NCBI GenBank assembly: GCA_014529385.2
Contig: CM043960.1
Coordinates: forward strand, 118,552,043 to 118,616,042
DNA: 64,000 nucleotides
Source of the DNA: Adiantum capillus-veneris
Taxonomy: Eukaryota; Streptophyta; Polypodiopsida; Polypodiales; Pteridaceae
Direction of reading: 5' to 3'
A model generated the notes under the pieces. That model made no database searches, was not told where the DNA came from, and saw nothing but the letters and a program-made list of their open reading frames with translations. Below are positions 24,520 to 36,924 of this stretch, piece by piece (positions within the stretch are counted from its first letter, which is position 1; every line of letters starts with the position of its first letter). The translations under genes and the position numbers were made by a program.

Positions 24520-25905
24520 TCAATATTTGATCACATATTGGGAAACCTGGTCCTTCTCATTTGAGATCATGTGTATTCCTACATACTGCTCAGGATCTTG
24601 CACACAGTTCCACCCCGGTAGCCACGACAATAGAGTGTTCGTGAGGTAGTGAGGATCCTGTGATTCGTCATCCGATTCAAATGTTGGTGGACATATCATG
24701 GTCGTATCATTGTTTAGAATATTTTTGTACGGTGTATCGTTCACCATAAGAACCAATGACCCCATCCAATCTGGTCTCCTTTTTAGTAGCTTGCGTAATC
24801 CCCTTACAAAAACTAGTTTTTCTTCGTCGCCTCGCAGTCTCTGATATCAGTAAGTCTGAAAGGCAATTTGATGAACTCGGTTTGGGACAATTGATATTTC
24901 CTGATGCTGGGGTGGATCCCACTCAAGCAACCCTTCAGTGTAGTAGTCATGTTTTTGTTTGTGCAGCTTGACCAGATGCATAGGTGAACAATGTCTACGC
25001 ATTCACAAAGGAATTCACACACATCTGGCTGATGATGCAAAAGGTGTCACGATCACCGCCTCCCTTGAACACTTTTTGATAGAAAAAACCTTTGCTAATC
25101 GGAGGGATCTCTGGATGGGGGTATCTTCTCAAGAGAACCCCATTCATGTCTAATACCATGAATTTTTGAGCAAGACAGATTAAGGGCGGCATACCCCTCA
25201 TCAGGAGAGCAGTCACGAAGCTAAGTGGGAAAGGTATTAGAACATCCTTCCACTTGGTCACATCAAAACTTACATCTTTTTGTAATTATGGCAAATGAAA
25301 TTCACCCAGAGGCTCTGACTGCACATCTTTCCCAAGAGAAGACCCTAGATGATGCACTTCACCCGGAGGCTCTGGTTGCACATGTTGCCCAACAGAAGAC
25401 TCTGGCTGATGCACTTCACCCGAAGGCTCTGACTACACATCTTGCCCAAGAGGGAAATCTTGTTGAGCATCACCGACATGGATGAAGTCTGGAGGGGTCT
25501 CTGGCTGCGCATACATGGATGCCCCATCAATAGTAACATGGTCTTCATCATCAGACATGCTACCACTCTTCATGTCAAAATGTTTTCTTCTTGAGTTTTC
25601 ATGTCTTGCTGCTACAGCATGGATAACCTCTGTCAAGCCCAATCCATGTCAAGTCTTCTAGGTGTTGTCCCTTCCTTTCCCTTCATAAGCTCCGAAACCA
25701 ACAGAAAGTTCTTGAGGCACAACCTCTGGATCGGCATACTCATCACTTTGCACACTAGGAAAAATAGCCGATGATTTTTTCACCAAGAGCAACTCCTATG
25801 TTGTTCTTGCTTTGTTGGCAAAACTTGTGTGTCGTAAAGTAGACATGATCTTCAAAACCCCTTTCAATCCTCCACCTTTTGTAGCCCCAATGGTTTGAGT
25901 TCCTC
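24520..25905 (-). pseudogene. FCP1/NIF-like phosphatase domain protein, broken
   Basis: Minus-strand reading gives STLRHTSFANKARTT (25860-25810), LLLVKKSSAIFPSVQSDEY (to 25745), AVAARHENSRRKHFDM (about 25620) and a 19-residue tandem repeat (25460-25300). The catalytic domain follows. KFMVLDMNGVLLRRY (about 25165-25120) stands for the DxDGT box. PDVCEFLCECVDIVHLCIWSS is the usual FCP1 block with IWSS. KTSFCKGITQATKK comes next, then LVLMVNDTPYKN (about 24757-24720) for the DDSP box. DPHYLTNTLLSWLPGW is the end of the fold. Plant FCP1-like proteins with D-[LM]-NG-[LV] are known, so the missing second Asp may be original. Frameshifts near 25040, 24920 and 24765 and several TAG/TGA codons make it a pseudogene, though some breaks could be introns. 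Confidence 0.65.
25301..25460. repeat. 57-bp tandem repeat, 2.8 copies
   Basis: Units start with TTCACCC.GAGGCTCTG at 25301, 25358 and 25415. The period is 19 codons and in the minus frame gives an EP.GEVH..SS.G..VQ repeat in the N-terminal region of the FCP1-like protein. Confidence 0.9.
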
Positions 25906-26206
25906 TAAACAAATTGAATGCAAGTAAGAGTCAAAAAGTTGCAGTATGAATTTTTTAAGGCAAAATGGATCTCAGCTCAATGGACAAGGCATCAAAAGAC
26001 GCATGCACCGCATCACAAGACACATGCTTAGACAATTTGGCAATGAAAGAGGAACTCCAGGTTGATTCAAATAATCTATTGTTACATCACAAAAGGATTG
26101 TGGTACAAAAAAGGATAGTGGTCTGATAAAAAAAGGATTGTGGTAGCACTAGAAAGGCTCATAGAAGGCTTGGCTATAAAACATCACTCATGGACACTGG
26201 TAGAGT

Positions 26207-27420
26207 CTAAACCAAACATCTTTTTGCTTGTGTGTTTGCAGCACCATTTTTGAAGTGTGTTGCACTTACTGCACTAGTGTCCCTAGCCACAACCACAGAA
26301 TCCTTCTCTTTAGCACTCTTTGACCCTTTGGCTATATCCAACCTTTCATTTTGGTCTCCCCTTGCTCCCCCTATAGGAGGAGTAACCAATCAAACAAAAA
26401 ATTCAAGCCATACAGATGCAAACATCTCAAAGACTATTTTGCATTTTTTTTTGCATTTCTTGCCGTTGCAAAAGCCTCTACAATATTAGGGCTTTTTGAG
26501 GGATATTTCTCCTGGTTCCCCGGTATGGATGTCATGGGTTTGCTAGGGTAGTGGCTCTTGAAGAGCTCCACTTCTTCTCTCACAAGTGGTGATTCTGCAA
26601 GTATTTCATGCACAATGGGGAGCACATCACCATCAATCAATTGGGGTTCCTCTATATCAGGTATATCTAGTTCTAAAAAATCCCAACCATAAATTGCATC
26701 GTAAAAAAGAATGACGGGTAAACTTTGTACTAAACAAGTCCTTCAAACAAACTAGTGAATTGTTTTTACCTTCTAGATTGCAATGTCTCTCTTCCTTATC
26801 AGAGAGTTCATTGGTCATAGCCCCCACTTTGACCTCTTTGGAGATCACTTTTGTGTTTAGATCACCCTTTTCAACATCTGATCAATAGATAGGAAGCTTA
26901 GGCAACATTTATTGACACAACCATACAAATATTGTACAAATTTCCCCAAAGAGAGGGTTACCAAAAATCTTGTACACCTCATGGGCCTCTGCTTTTGTCG
27001 GGCAAAACTGGCTCTACCTCTCAAAGTTGACATGAGGAGGCTACCACCTAGACATCAGTGAAGGAGAAGCGGGGGTTTCGACGTTTAGTCTGATCAGAAA
27101 CAATGAGCTTGCCTCTGCTCTACAATAGGTGTGTCATGTGGAGGGTTTTTCCTTCTCTTCTTCACCCTGTGTGTGTCACGGTCCTCCCGCTCAGAAGAAG
27201 AAGATGCATCCTCAGAAGAAGAAGATGTAACTCTTTTCTTTCAAGAAGCATGCACTAAGAGCTTAAGTGGTGTCTTCCCCACCTGCTTGCTCTCCTTCTA
27301 CCTGCATTCTTGCTCCTGAGACCTATGCCGGACATACTTCTTTTCTTTCCCCATCTACTCCTTGACATGTTGTAGAAAGGTCTGAGCCCGTTTGGCGTGC
27401 AATAGCACCTCCATTCTCCC
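26207..27420 (-). pseudogene. Broken coding frames upstream of the FCP1-like gene
   Basis: A minus-strand frame near 27420-27130 reads VLLHAKRAQTFLQHVKE, then GKEKKYVRHRSQEQECR, a Lys-rich run and SSSSEDASSSSERED, with TAG and TGA where CAG and CGA would fit. Another frame at 27110-26990 reads KRRNPRFSFTDV and VVASSCQL, again with such stops. Further frames lie at 26848-26657 and 26640-26434 (EILAESPLVREEVELFKSHY). They look like exons of one basic, Ser-rich nuclear-type protein, perhaps the 5' part of the FCP1-like gene. No family is recognised. Confidence 0.35.
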
Positions 27421-29090
27421 AGGTCGTGTCTATTACACAGGGGCCCAAGCAACTCAAACTGACTTTTTAAAAAATGAAACTAATATGTATATTGAAAAGA
27501 AAAAACTCCCATGTTCTCAAACAAAAACGAGACCAACGTATGTTAAAATTGGTACAACAAGTGACCTCGACCACTTACAAACTTGGGTAGTAACATGAAG
27601 TGGCTAGCCCCCAAAAATCAAGTAGCTAGTGTATCACCTTAGCATGCATATACCCTATGTATCAAAATTTGGAAGGGATCATTCCGTATTTTTAAAATTG
27701 AAGCCTTACTTCAATAAATGAAAACTTTGTCAAGCTTTTGTGCTTGAAGCCTTTTGATTCTTCTTCAAACATTCACATGCCATAAGTCTCAAGGTCCAAG
27801 TCATGGCATCCTTGCTTCATAGAAAGACCTTGTTGTGCTTTCTCAGCTTGTCAAAATTAAAAATGTTAAATTAAAACTACTTAACAGCATTCAGAGGTCC
27901 TGCAGACTCAATTTTCAGCAAATCTCAAGAAATTTGAGCTTTGAGAGTATTAGATCCTTGTTGCTATGCATGGCCTTGCTCACCTCAATCGCTATGTCGG
28001 CGTGCTTGAGACATGTTTGTCTTTTCATGGCTCTTGTTTGAATTCCCCTACCTTGAGTTTCATTGATCCGGTTTCAAGAAGCCCACATTGATATAGAAGT
28101 AAAACTATTCACCTTGCCACACAATATCATGTTGTGAGCGAACATCCTCAAGCTCACCATCATGTTGGATCATCTTGACCTTTTCCTAGAGGCAAGCACC
28201 ATTCAAGGTGGTGGGAAAAGGCTCCTAGGATGGGCGTAGGACACTTAGAGTGCCCAATTTTTCTTTATAATATGAAAGGTTGCCTTGCATGCATTCATGT
28301 AGCTCAATTGGAGAGGAATGCAGGCTGCCAAGATGGTTGCATGCTAGAGTTGTCTTTTTGCATAGGGTTTGTCCATGGCAATGCATGGCAATCCAAACCA
28401 AACAGCCCCTTGCCCAAGCTCGTGCAAGGTATCATAGCCGAGCATGGGGCTCTACCCTTACTAGAGGAGGATGCCCCAAAATAGGGCATCCATTTTTAGC
28501 TTTGTCCCAAAAAGTGTATGGAAAAGAAGGTAGTATATGGCATTGCAACATGCAAATGACACATAGGGAATAAGAGATATTCACAATATGTTACATGTGT
28601 TTTTTTTGGCTCACGCTCAAGGAGAGAAAAGTGGTCCTCTTGCTAGCGTGAACCTTTCTAGTACTACTCTCGGCACACTTTTTAAAGGTCCCCATGGCGC
28701 CTTCTTCTTTGTAAGGGCAATTTGCTATGTTATTTCCCCGCCTTGTCCAACCTGCGATGCTTGAGCTTAGGATTAGAGCGCACACACACGCACACGCACA
28801 CACAGAGGGCATGCATGTGTACCATGCGCCTCATGCAAATCTTATCCACACCATGTCCTTGCCTCCCCTCCCCTTGAGCTCCAACACTATTGAAAGACCA
28901 GAGGAAACTAGGGCATGCTTATCTCCACCCAAGCATATCCTTTTAGTCTATAGCCCTCTTTTAGGATCCTCTCAACTTGCATGTCTAGCTAGACTTGCCT
29001 GGGGTTAGTGCCCCCAATGTTACCCTTGTCCTGATAAAGACAATGTTGCGGCTATTGACAAACAACACTCCTCTTTTGACCTATCACGTA
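27421..29090. other. No gene seen
   Basis: Short ORFs only; a CA/CG-rich run near 28780-28805. Confidence 0.4.
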
Positions 29091-29091
29091 T

Positions 29092-29185
29092 GATGAAGTG
29101 TTTCTTGGTTGATATCATTGTTGTGTTGGCATGCCGCGAATAGTGAGTTGTTTGATGGTTGACAATATTGTTTTATTGGCCTATG
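29092..29185 (+). repeat. Degenerate tandem pair, about 50-bp period
   Basis: TGAAGTGTTTCTTGGTTGAT and TGAGTTGTTTGATGGTTGAC each lead to an ATTGTT.T.TTGGC word. Confidence 0.5.
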
Positions 29186-29619
29186 ATCCACCTGCATGCA
29201 AGGCGGTCCCCTTTGTCATCCCTCATGGTTAACCTCATTCGCTCTATTTTGTCAATGTGGGTTCAATTATGATGAACCCACATATAGCCTATAATAGGCC
29301 ATCCCTTTTGTTGACTACATGCTCAGCTAAATTAAGGTCAAGGGTGGGATTTCTTTTGATGGTTCCCATGAAGCCAAGATGACTTTGAGACTTTTGAAGC
29401 CAAAGGTAGTCTCATGAACCAAGGGTGGTCTCTTTGCGATTGATTCCTGCGGGGGGATGAAGCTATATTGTGAGAGTTTGAAGGAGAAGTCATCTTAACC
29501 CCTCCTAGGTGTTGTCCAAGCTTGTTGGGTAGATCTTTGGGTTCTATGGGGATTGTTTGTATGATGGGAAAAAACCTCTTTTCTTTTTACTGATATGTTA
29601 CATCACCTCCATCTTCTCC

Positions 29620-29701
29620 TTCTTCTTCTCTCCTGACACTAATTCTCCATATCTACCTTACAAAGTAACTCTCTTTCTTCTTCCTCCTCTTCTTCTTCTT
29701 C

Positions 29702-29758
<57 letters not shown>
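29620..29758. repeat. (CTT)n run followed by (TA)n, about 27 TA units
   Basis: An interrupted CTT/CTC-rich stretch leads into a perfect TA tract at 29705-29758. Confidence 0.95.
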
Positions 29759-29759
<1 letters not shown>

Positions 29760-30420
29760 TTAAAGCATGCAATTTAATAGTTATTTCTCTTATTCATATT
29801 GCTATCAAAGCTAAGGAGATGTTTTGATAGCTCTATTATGAGCATTTGGAGCCATCTATATTCTCCTCTTAAACAAGAGATTAGTTTAGACCACTAGTTC
29901 AAGGTATGTGCACATACTCAAGGTAACAAACATGCACAAACCACTTACTACATGCATTAAGATTTCTCAATAATAAGAATTATGTCTTAATATTTTTACA
30001 AAATAAAAGAAAAAATGGTGAGAATCATGAAAGTCACAACTTAGCTCTATGTTTGTCAAACATAAAGGCATTCATTGCTATGATCCATATCTCACTAGGA
30101 GCGATGATCTATGCTCCAATACCACTGCAATAGTCAAAAGCACAATGCTCTATAGAACATACGGGCATACATGCAAAAATAGCCAGATTGAGTATGCATA
30201 CCTTGATATCCAAATCTTACACCACGAGCATGGTGATACATGAGAAAGAGAAAGAGCATATAGACATACACACCTCCTAAAGTGGAGTGCTATGCATGCA
30301 CATGAGAGAAAGGAGGAGAAGTAGAGGCTAGTCCCCCCACATGGGTCCCTCAATGAACTCATGTGAGCCTATGTATACATTTATGAAGTCTTACAAGGAT
30401 AGAGAAAGTGTGTTTCTAAA
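29760..30420. other. No gene seen
   Basis: AT-rich, no credible ORF. Confidence 0.4.
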
Positions 30421-30423
30421 TAG

Positions 30424-30681
30424 AGATGTCTTATCCGTGAGCGTCTAATATCCTCCATCAGATATCAAACGATCCATATTGTTTTCCACCTATTAGGCAT
30501 AAAATAAATATCTCATTACACACCATCCCTCAAAGGTATTGTTATTGTTTCCTTCGAAGATGTCTTATCCATGAGCATCTAATATCCTCCAAACGATCCA
30601 TATTGTTTTCCACCTATCATGCATACAGTAAATATCTTATTACACAACTTCCCTAGGAGGTGTTGCTAATGTTTCCTTCGA
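30424..30681 (+). repeat. Tandem duplication of about 130 bp
   Basis: Copy 1 (30424-30558) and copy 2 (30559-30681) both run from GATGTCTTATCC.TGAGC through ATCCATATTGTTTTCCACCT to GTTTCCTTCGAAG. They are about 85 percent identical; copy 2 lacks about 10 bases. Confidence 0.85.
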
Positions 30682-31274
30682 AGTGTGCTTTTGTCCTATG
30701 AACTTTTGGCTCCCTTGGCACCATAGGTCTTCAAATTTATTCTTTGTGCTTACTTCAGTGATTCTTGAATATGTCCCTTGAGGAAATCATCTTTTACTTT
30801 GCGCATTTCATGTAGGTAGACCTGAGAGGGGCCAATTCCTTGCACTTGGGCCACCAGTTCTCCAATGAAGCCTTCTATATGTTGATCTTGTGCATTTTTA
30901 TCTTTACCTCTTTATCTTTGATTTTTTGTAGTTTTTTAATCATGTTTAGCCTTATTGTTTGGCTTCCACCTCTAGGTCATGCTCTAGAATACCATTACCC
31001 TTGTCCTTGGGTGTAGATTTGGCTTCCTCTCTCTTTTGCTCTTTTGCTCTTTTCTTTTTCTTTCTTCGGTTCGGATTCTCCATTTTTTTGGGGTAAAGGC
31101 ATGTGGCCGCCCGCCATGAGTCCCACCCTACAACTAACTCACTGATCAATTACTATTGATATACCTAATAAAGACGGCACACACTATTCTCTTGGTGTGT
31201 TGTTTCCACCTATTGCTCCTCCTTCTTTTGCCCCTTCCCCCATGTGCACATTGGCACACACCATGCCCTTTATC
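30682..31274. other. No gene; possible LTR at its right end
   Basis: No credible gene. The last 30 bases (CACCATGCCCTTTA before a PBS) resemble the end of the 142-bp LTR (CCCCATGCCCTTTCA), so a related LTR may end here. Confidence 0.3.
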
Positions 31275-31286
31275 TGGTATCAGAGC
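31275..31286 (+). other. Primer-binding site, initiator tRNA-Met
   Basis: A perfect TGGTATCAGAGC. No gag or pol follows before 31910, so the element is truncated or non-autonomous. Confidence 0.65.
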
Positions 31287-31909
31287 ATGGTGGTAGCACG
31301 GTCCTAGTTTCCTGACACCCTCCCCTCCCCTCACGTGTGCAATGATTGTAGCTTTTTAGGAAATGAAGAAGCTCACAAAAACTGAACCTATGCACGAAAC
31401 AAAAATGATAGCTTGAAGCTTTTGGGAGAATCTTGAACTTTAGAGAAGCTAAGGTGGATGAAAGAGTGTGTGTTTGTGTGTGCACAGAGGTGTGTATGCG
31501 TAGCACATTGCACGAGAGGGAAGACGAGAGCGCAGTGAGGTGTGGGTGGAGAAAAAGTGAGGAGCTCCTATTCTTTGTGTAGGTACAAGATAAGGAAACT
31601 ATATGCAGTGGGCAGTTGGACACATGCCGTCCAGCCCTAAGCAAAGACACTTTGCCTTTACTCCAACAACATGCCTCTTAAAGGCAAATGTATCAATAAG
31701 TGGGTCGTACTAGCTAAACTACTAGTATGTACAAGCAAAATAGGTGAGAGACTCTCTCAAACTATGTCCACTTGCTCACTCAATCAATCTACATGCATCT
31801 ATATCGGATCCAGTGATAGGTGAGCACGCATATCCATGTTTGAGCCTGCATGCAAATCTTGCAGACAACTCTGTATGGTCTGCATATCTCCACAATGCAT
31901 CATGCTACT
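31287..31909. other. Possible leader of the preceding element, no gene
   Basis: No plus-strand ORF. A 126-codon minus frame shows no family features. Confidence 0.35.
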
Positions 31910-32137
31910 TATTACCATATACATGTGATAGTGATGTGTGTGAACACACTTAGGACCTTCGGGGCATTTTTTCCCTCTTTAGGAGGTTTTTTCCCCCGTG
32001 CATTGTATATACGCCCATCATTCTAGGGCTACCTATCTTTCCATTACACACTAAGTAATATACTCTCCGTTGTGTGCCTTGAGCTTCCTTTGTCTTCTCT
32101 AAGCTGTGTGTGTTTTCCTGCAACCCTAACTCCAACA
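31910..32137 (+). repeat. 5' LTR of copia element, 228 bp
   Basis: Runs from TATTACCATATACATG (TG decayed to TA) to CTCCAACA. Contains TGTATATACG as TATA region. Pairs with 36697-36920. Confidence 0.9.
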
Positions 32138-32139
32138 AT

Positions 32140-32151
32140 TGGTATTAGAGC
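32140..32151 (+). other. Primer-binding site, initiator tRNA-Met
   Basis: TGGTATTAGAGC, one mismatch to consensus, two bases after the LTR. Confidence 0.85.
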
Positions 32152-32502
32152 AAGTTGCATCCTCCCGAGCTTAGTTACCAGTAGCTACAGCACACACCTA
32201 CTCACTTTCTCCAATTTCTATGAGCTTTGGCGAGCGTTTTCAGGTCGACAAAGATTTTGGGATAGCTCAAAGAGCTAGGTCCACCCAGAATTTGATTTGG
32301 GCTCATTTCGGCCCCTGTTTCCACTATCGGCAGTACTCCTTGGACATGCTATTTTGTCATTTTGTGTAGAACTTCTGTCAGTGTCGTTTTCTACATAACA
32401 AGTCCTTACAGTCTTCTCACAATTTGTGCTATACAACACATGTTGTTCTCGCTTTGTTTCTCCTCTTTTTGGGCAATTTTCACATCAGGTACAAGCATTC
32501 AC

Positions 32503-33514
32503 ATGGACAACAACAACACAGATGTGTTCAAGATGTTTGCTACTAAGGACAAATTGGATAGGGACAATTACCCTATGTGGGCTTATATGATGCAACATGT
32601 TCTTGTGTCAAAGGGTGTCTGGAATATTGTGCAGGGCATTGATGTATGTCTTAGTTTTGAGGATGTAGGTGATGTTGAGGATGTTGCAGGTCTTGTTGTA
32701 AGGACTGATGCTGCTAGAGTTGTTTTGCCTACGACAGAATAAGCTCGTTGGGATGTAAAAGATACGTAGTCTCATGCACTAATTGTGTTGCCTGTGAAGC
32801 GCACTATTACTCCTCACATTCGATCAGCGAAATTGCAGAACATGCTTGGGATATTCTGACTGGTCTTTATGCAAGTCACAATGAGGCAAAAATTGCATTG
32901 CTGTGTAAAGAGCTGGTGTTGAAGATTATGCATGAAGAAAATGATATGGACACTTTCCTTGCTGGTTTCAAGGATACCAATGACCAACTTATTCCAGGTA
33001 GTCATTTCAGACAGTTCCCTTGTGCAGACGGTTCTTGATACCTTGCCAGATTCTTACCAGGCTTTCGCTAGTACTCGGAGACTTATGACCCAAGGAAATT
33101 TTGAAGTTGTCAATTTTTATGCATTATGCACATTGTTGTTGCAAGAGTCACATTCCAAGAAAACAGGACTGGACAACATGCAGTTGAATAGGCCTTTATT
33201 GCTGCTCAAAAAAAAGGTGGTAACAGCAATGCAGCCACTTCTTTTATGGTTCTTTTGCGAGTGGAAAGTCACATGTTCATAATGCTTCTGTTGGCAACAA
33301 TTTGTCTAGAAATTTTGGTGATAAGGGCAAAAAGAAAATGTGTTGCCATTATTGTAAATCTAATGATCACTTAATCAAGCAATGTCCTAAGTTGAAGCCC
33401 AAAGAGACTAAGAAGAAAGAGGTTGGTTCCACTACAAATGCAGCTATTGTTGAGTCTTCTGTGAAAGGAGACTGTGATTTTGATGTTGATGCAGAATGGG
33501 CTTTTAATGCATAG
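32503..33514 (+). pseudogene. gag: Copia gag, frameshifted
   Basis: The ATG at 32503 begins MDNNNTDVFKMFATKDKLDR, then NYPMWAYMMQHVLVSKGVW, a classical plant copia Gag start. Frames shift near 32740, 32930 and 33290. A perfect CCHC zinc knuckle (CHYCKSNDHLIKQC) lies near 33340-33385 and is followed by a Lys-rich run. Gag normally coats the RNA in cytoplasmic particles; this copy cannot make a full protein. Confidence 0.8.
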
Positions 33515-33539
33515 TGTACTTATACTCCTGATGTCCATG

Positions 33540-36500
33540 ATGCATGCATGTTAATTGCTACAGATTCATATGTGTGGTATTTTGACAATGATGCTACAAA
33601 GCACATTACCTCACATCGTGATTTGTTCACCTCTTTTGAGTCTGTCCCACATGGGAATTCAATTACTTGTGCCAACAACGCCTTTTATTCGGTTTAGGGA
33701 TTTGGAAAGATTGTTCTTACTGCTGCAAATGGCAGTTCTTTCACACTTGTTGATGCACTTTATGTACTTGAGATCAAGAAGGATCTTTTGTCTGTATCTG
33801 CACTTGCTAGACTTGGTCTTGTAGTCAAATTTGTGGATGGCAGATGTACAGTACATGATCTCAGTTTTGGTGATGAAATTGTTGCATCTCGCATTTTACG
33901 ACGTGGGCTCTATAAGCTCAATTTGTATGACAAGTGTGGAAAGAATTTTGCAAATGCAATTGTGGATTCTAACGCTATTTCAGATGCAAAACTTTGGCAT
34001 GCACGTTTTGGACATCTGAATTTTGCCGGTTTGCTGCGTTTGCAAAATCTAATATGGTTGCTTCTTTGCCGCCTCTTGAAGCACCTATCAAACATGTTTG
34101 TGAAGGCTATATTTTGGGTAAGTTGCAGCATTTTAAGTTTCTAAAGGATGGTTCAGTTAGGGCCACATGCAAGTTGCAACTCGTGCATAGTGATGTTTGT
34201 GGACCCATGAAAAACTGGGTATATCCGCTTAAAGCGAAGTCCGAAGTATTTATGTGCTTAAACAATATTTGGCTATGGATGAAAATGTCTCGAAATGTAC
34301 TATGGGCACTCTCTGTTCCGATTGAGGGGGGGAGTATATGTCTCATGAGTTTAATGCATTTATGGCTAGTCGTGGGATAAAAAACCAATGTACAGTGCCT
34401 TATATGACAAATCAAAATGGTGTTACTGAGCGGAAAAACAGATCACTTATGAAAATAGCACGATATATGGTCAAAAGTCAAGCTTTGCCTTGTTGTTTTG
34501 GCTTGACTCCATCATGTGTGCCACTTATGTACTTAACAGGTGTCCTACAAAAGCATTGCACTCTATGACTCCATATGAAGCATGGAATGATAAAAATCCT
34601 TCTATTGAGCACATGCGTGTTTTTGGCTGTTTGGCATATGCTTTGGTGTCACAAACACAGCACAAAAATTGGATGATAAGGCTATCAAATGTATTTTTGT
34701 TGGTTATAGTGTTGAAAGCAAAGGTTATAGGTTGTATCATCCACAAACAAAGTGTATTCTGGTTTCATGGGATATTGTGTTTGTGGAAGATTCTATTCAG
34801 CCCTTGTTGTCATGTACTAGAGATAGTAATGTAAGCTCACGGGACATTTATGACACTTTGTTGCCTCTTTTCAGTGGTGGAACTTTGAATGTAAATTCCA
34901 ATGAGGCAAACGTACAACCTATGGGAGTTTTTGAAAATGTTACAGATCAGCCTATTATTGATGCAAATGTACATGATGTACTTGATGAGGAAAGGGCTGA
35001 AAAGGAGCAGGTTAGAGGTATGCCAAAATGGCTGGTGCATACATTGCATGATAGGAAATCGGATGCACCTTTGTCTAGTTGCACTCATTCAGGCTCTCTC
35101 CATGCATCTTATGCATCAAGTTGTTATGCTTTGGATGTGACTAGCTTACATGATGTTGAGGAACCTCTGTCTGTTTGATGAAGCACAGAATTCAAAAAAA
35201 TTGGATGGCTGCCATGCAATCAAAATATGATGCACTTATAGAAAATGACACATGGACTTTATGTGATTGCCTCCTGGCAAAAAGGCCATTGGTACAAAGT
35301 GGGTTTACAAGTTGAAACGCAAGCCGGATGGTGAGATTGATTGCTATAAGGCTCGCCTTGTTGCAAAGGGTTATGCACAACAAAAAGGCATAGATTATGA
35401 AGAGACTTTTGCTCCCACTTGTCATATGACTACTGTGCGTTTTCTATGTGGATTGGCATCTCATTTTGGTTGGGATGTACATCAATCAAAAATTGTTAGT
35501 GCTTTCTTGAATGGTGACATATTTGAGGAAGTTTATGTAACGCAACCTCGCGGTTTTGTCAAGAAAGGACGAGAGGATAAAGGTGCAAATGTAACAAAGC
35601 TTTGTATGGGTTGAAGCAATCTCCTCGTGCTTGGTATGAGAAGGCTGACACTCATTTGGTCAAACAAGGCTTTTGTAACAATCCAACTGGACCAAATGAG
35701 AGACATATTGCTGAATTTAAGACTGATTTGAATGCTACTTTCAAGATGAAAGATTTGGGGTTGTTGCATCATTACTTGGATATTCAGTTTAAACAGTGTG
35801 ATGGTGGTATTGCCTTGAGTCAAAAAAGTTAAATAGAGACATTGCTATGTAAGTTTGGACTTGAGGATTGCAAACCTATTGCCACTCCCATGGAAACAGG
35901 TTTGAAACTGAGTTTCATGATGCTGGTGATCCTACAGATGTCACTCTTTACCAAATTGCTATTGGATGCCTCATTTATGTATGCAACACGAGACCAGATA
36001 TTCAGTTTACAGTCTCACAGGTTAGCAGATTCATGCATAGCCTAGGGTCTAAGGATTGGCAGGCTGTCAAGAGAATTTTTTGCTACTTGAGTGGCACTTT
36101 ACATCTTGGCTTGTTTTATCCCAAGGGGGGATCATTGCCGCCAGATTTACATGATTTTTTGGACTCGGATTGGGCTGGTTGTTTTGACACACGAGTGTCC
36201 ACAAGTGGTTTTTGTTTCATGCTTGGCAGCTCATGCATATCATGGTTGAGAAAGAAGCAACCTGTTGTAGCCACTTCTAGTTGTGAGGCTGAGTACAGGG
36301 CCATCTTCATAGCTACGGTTGAGTGTGGATGGCTCAGACACTTTTTGACTAATTTGGGTGTTGGACAGGACACTACCAACACTATCTACACTGACAGTCA
36401 GAGCGCATTGGCAGTTGCAAGGAACCAAGTTTTTCATGCTCGTACAAAGCACATTGAGGTGCATTACCACGATGTTAGGGAGAGGCTCTTAGCAGGAGAG

Positions 36501-36569
36501 ATCAGCCTATCTTATGTGTCAACACATGACAACCTTGTAGATCTTTTCACAAAGGCATTGTCTTGTTAA
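33540..36569 (+). pseudogene. pol: Copia pol with active-site deletions
   Basis: The protease box reads WYFDNDATKHIT (33575-33610), so the DSGA motif is lost. GAG-pre-integrase LWHARFGHLNF is at about 33990. The integrase core starts LVHSDVCGPM at 34178, but most of its centre is missing before NQNGVTERKNRSLMKIAR (34410). RT begins KAIGTKWVYKLKRKPDGEID (35280) and runs through DVHQSKIVSAFLNGDIFEEV. Between GFCNNPT and GPNERHIAEF (about 35690) about 25-30 residues with the YVDD active site are deleted. RNase H (SDWAGCFDTR.STSG, SSCEAEYRA, TDSQSALAVARN) is in one long frame, 35868-36569. The final TAA interrupts a KFEAF tail. Confidence 0.85.
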
Positions 36570-36696
36570 AAGTTTGAAGCTTTTCACAAATGTTTGGGCT
36601 TACTCCCCTTTGTGGACTGATCATGTCCTCAGGGCATGGCACTTCCCTTCACTCTATGTGCCAGCTCTCGTTCATCGCATTACTCCCAGGGGAATT

Positions 36697-36920
36697 TGTT
36701 ACCATATACATGTGGTTGTGATGTGTGTGAACACACTTAGGACCGTCGGGGCATCTTTTCCCTCTTTAGGAGGTTTTTCCCCGTGCATTGTATATACGCC
36801 CATCATTCTAGGGCTATCTATATTCCCATTGAACACTAAGTAATATACTCTCTGTTGTGCCTTGAGCTTCCTTTGTCTTGTCCAAGCTATGTGTGTTTTC
36901 CTGCAACCCTAATTCCAACA
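36697..36920 (+). repeat. 3' LTR of copia element, 224 bp
   Basis: Starts TGTTACCATATACATG after the purine tract AGGGGAATT (36688-36696) and ends TTCCAACA. Confidence 0.9.
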
Positions 36921-36924
36921 CTAG

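Larger units (their letters stand above)
31910..36920 (+). mobile_element. Ty1/copia retrotransposon, both LTRs, decayed
   Basis: The element has a 5' LTR, PBS, gag, protease, integrase, RT, RNase H, a purine tract and a 3' LTR in copia order (integrase before RT). Flanking pentamers CTACT (31905-31909) and CTAGT (36921-36925) are a one-mismatch target duplication. The LTRs differ at roughly 6 percent of sites by eye, so the insertion is old. Deletions in integrase and RT make it non-autonomous. Confidence 0.9.

Noticed and set aside
31270-31650. 126-codon minus-strand ORF
   Set aside because: Lies over a primer-binding site and leader of a plus-strand element; composition looks random.
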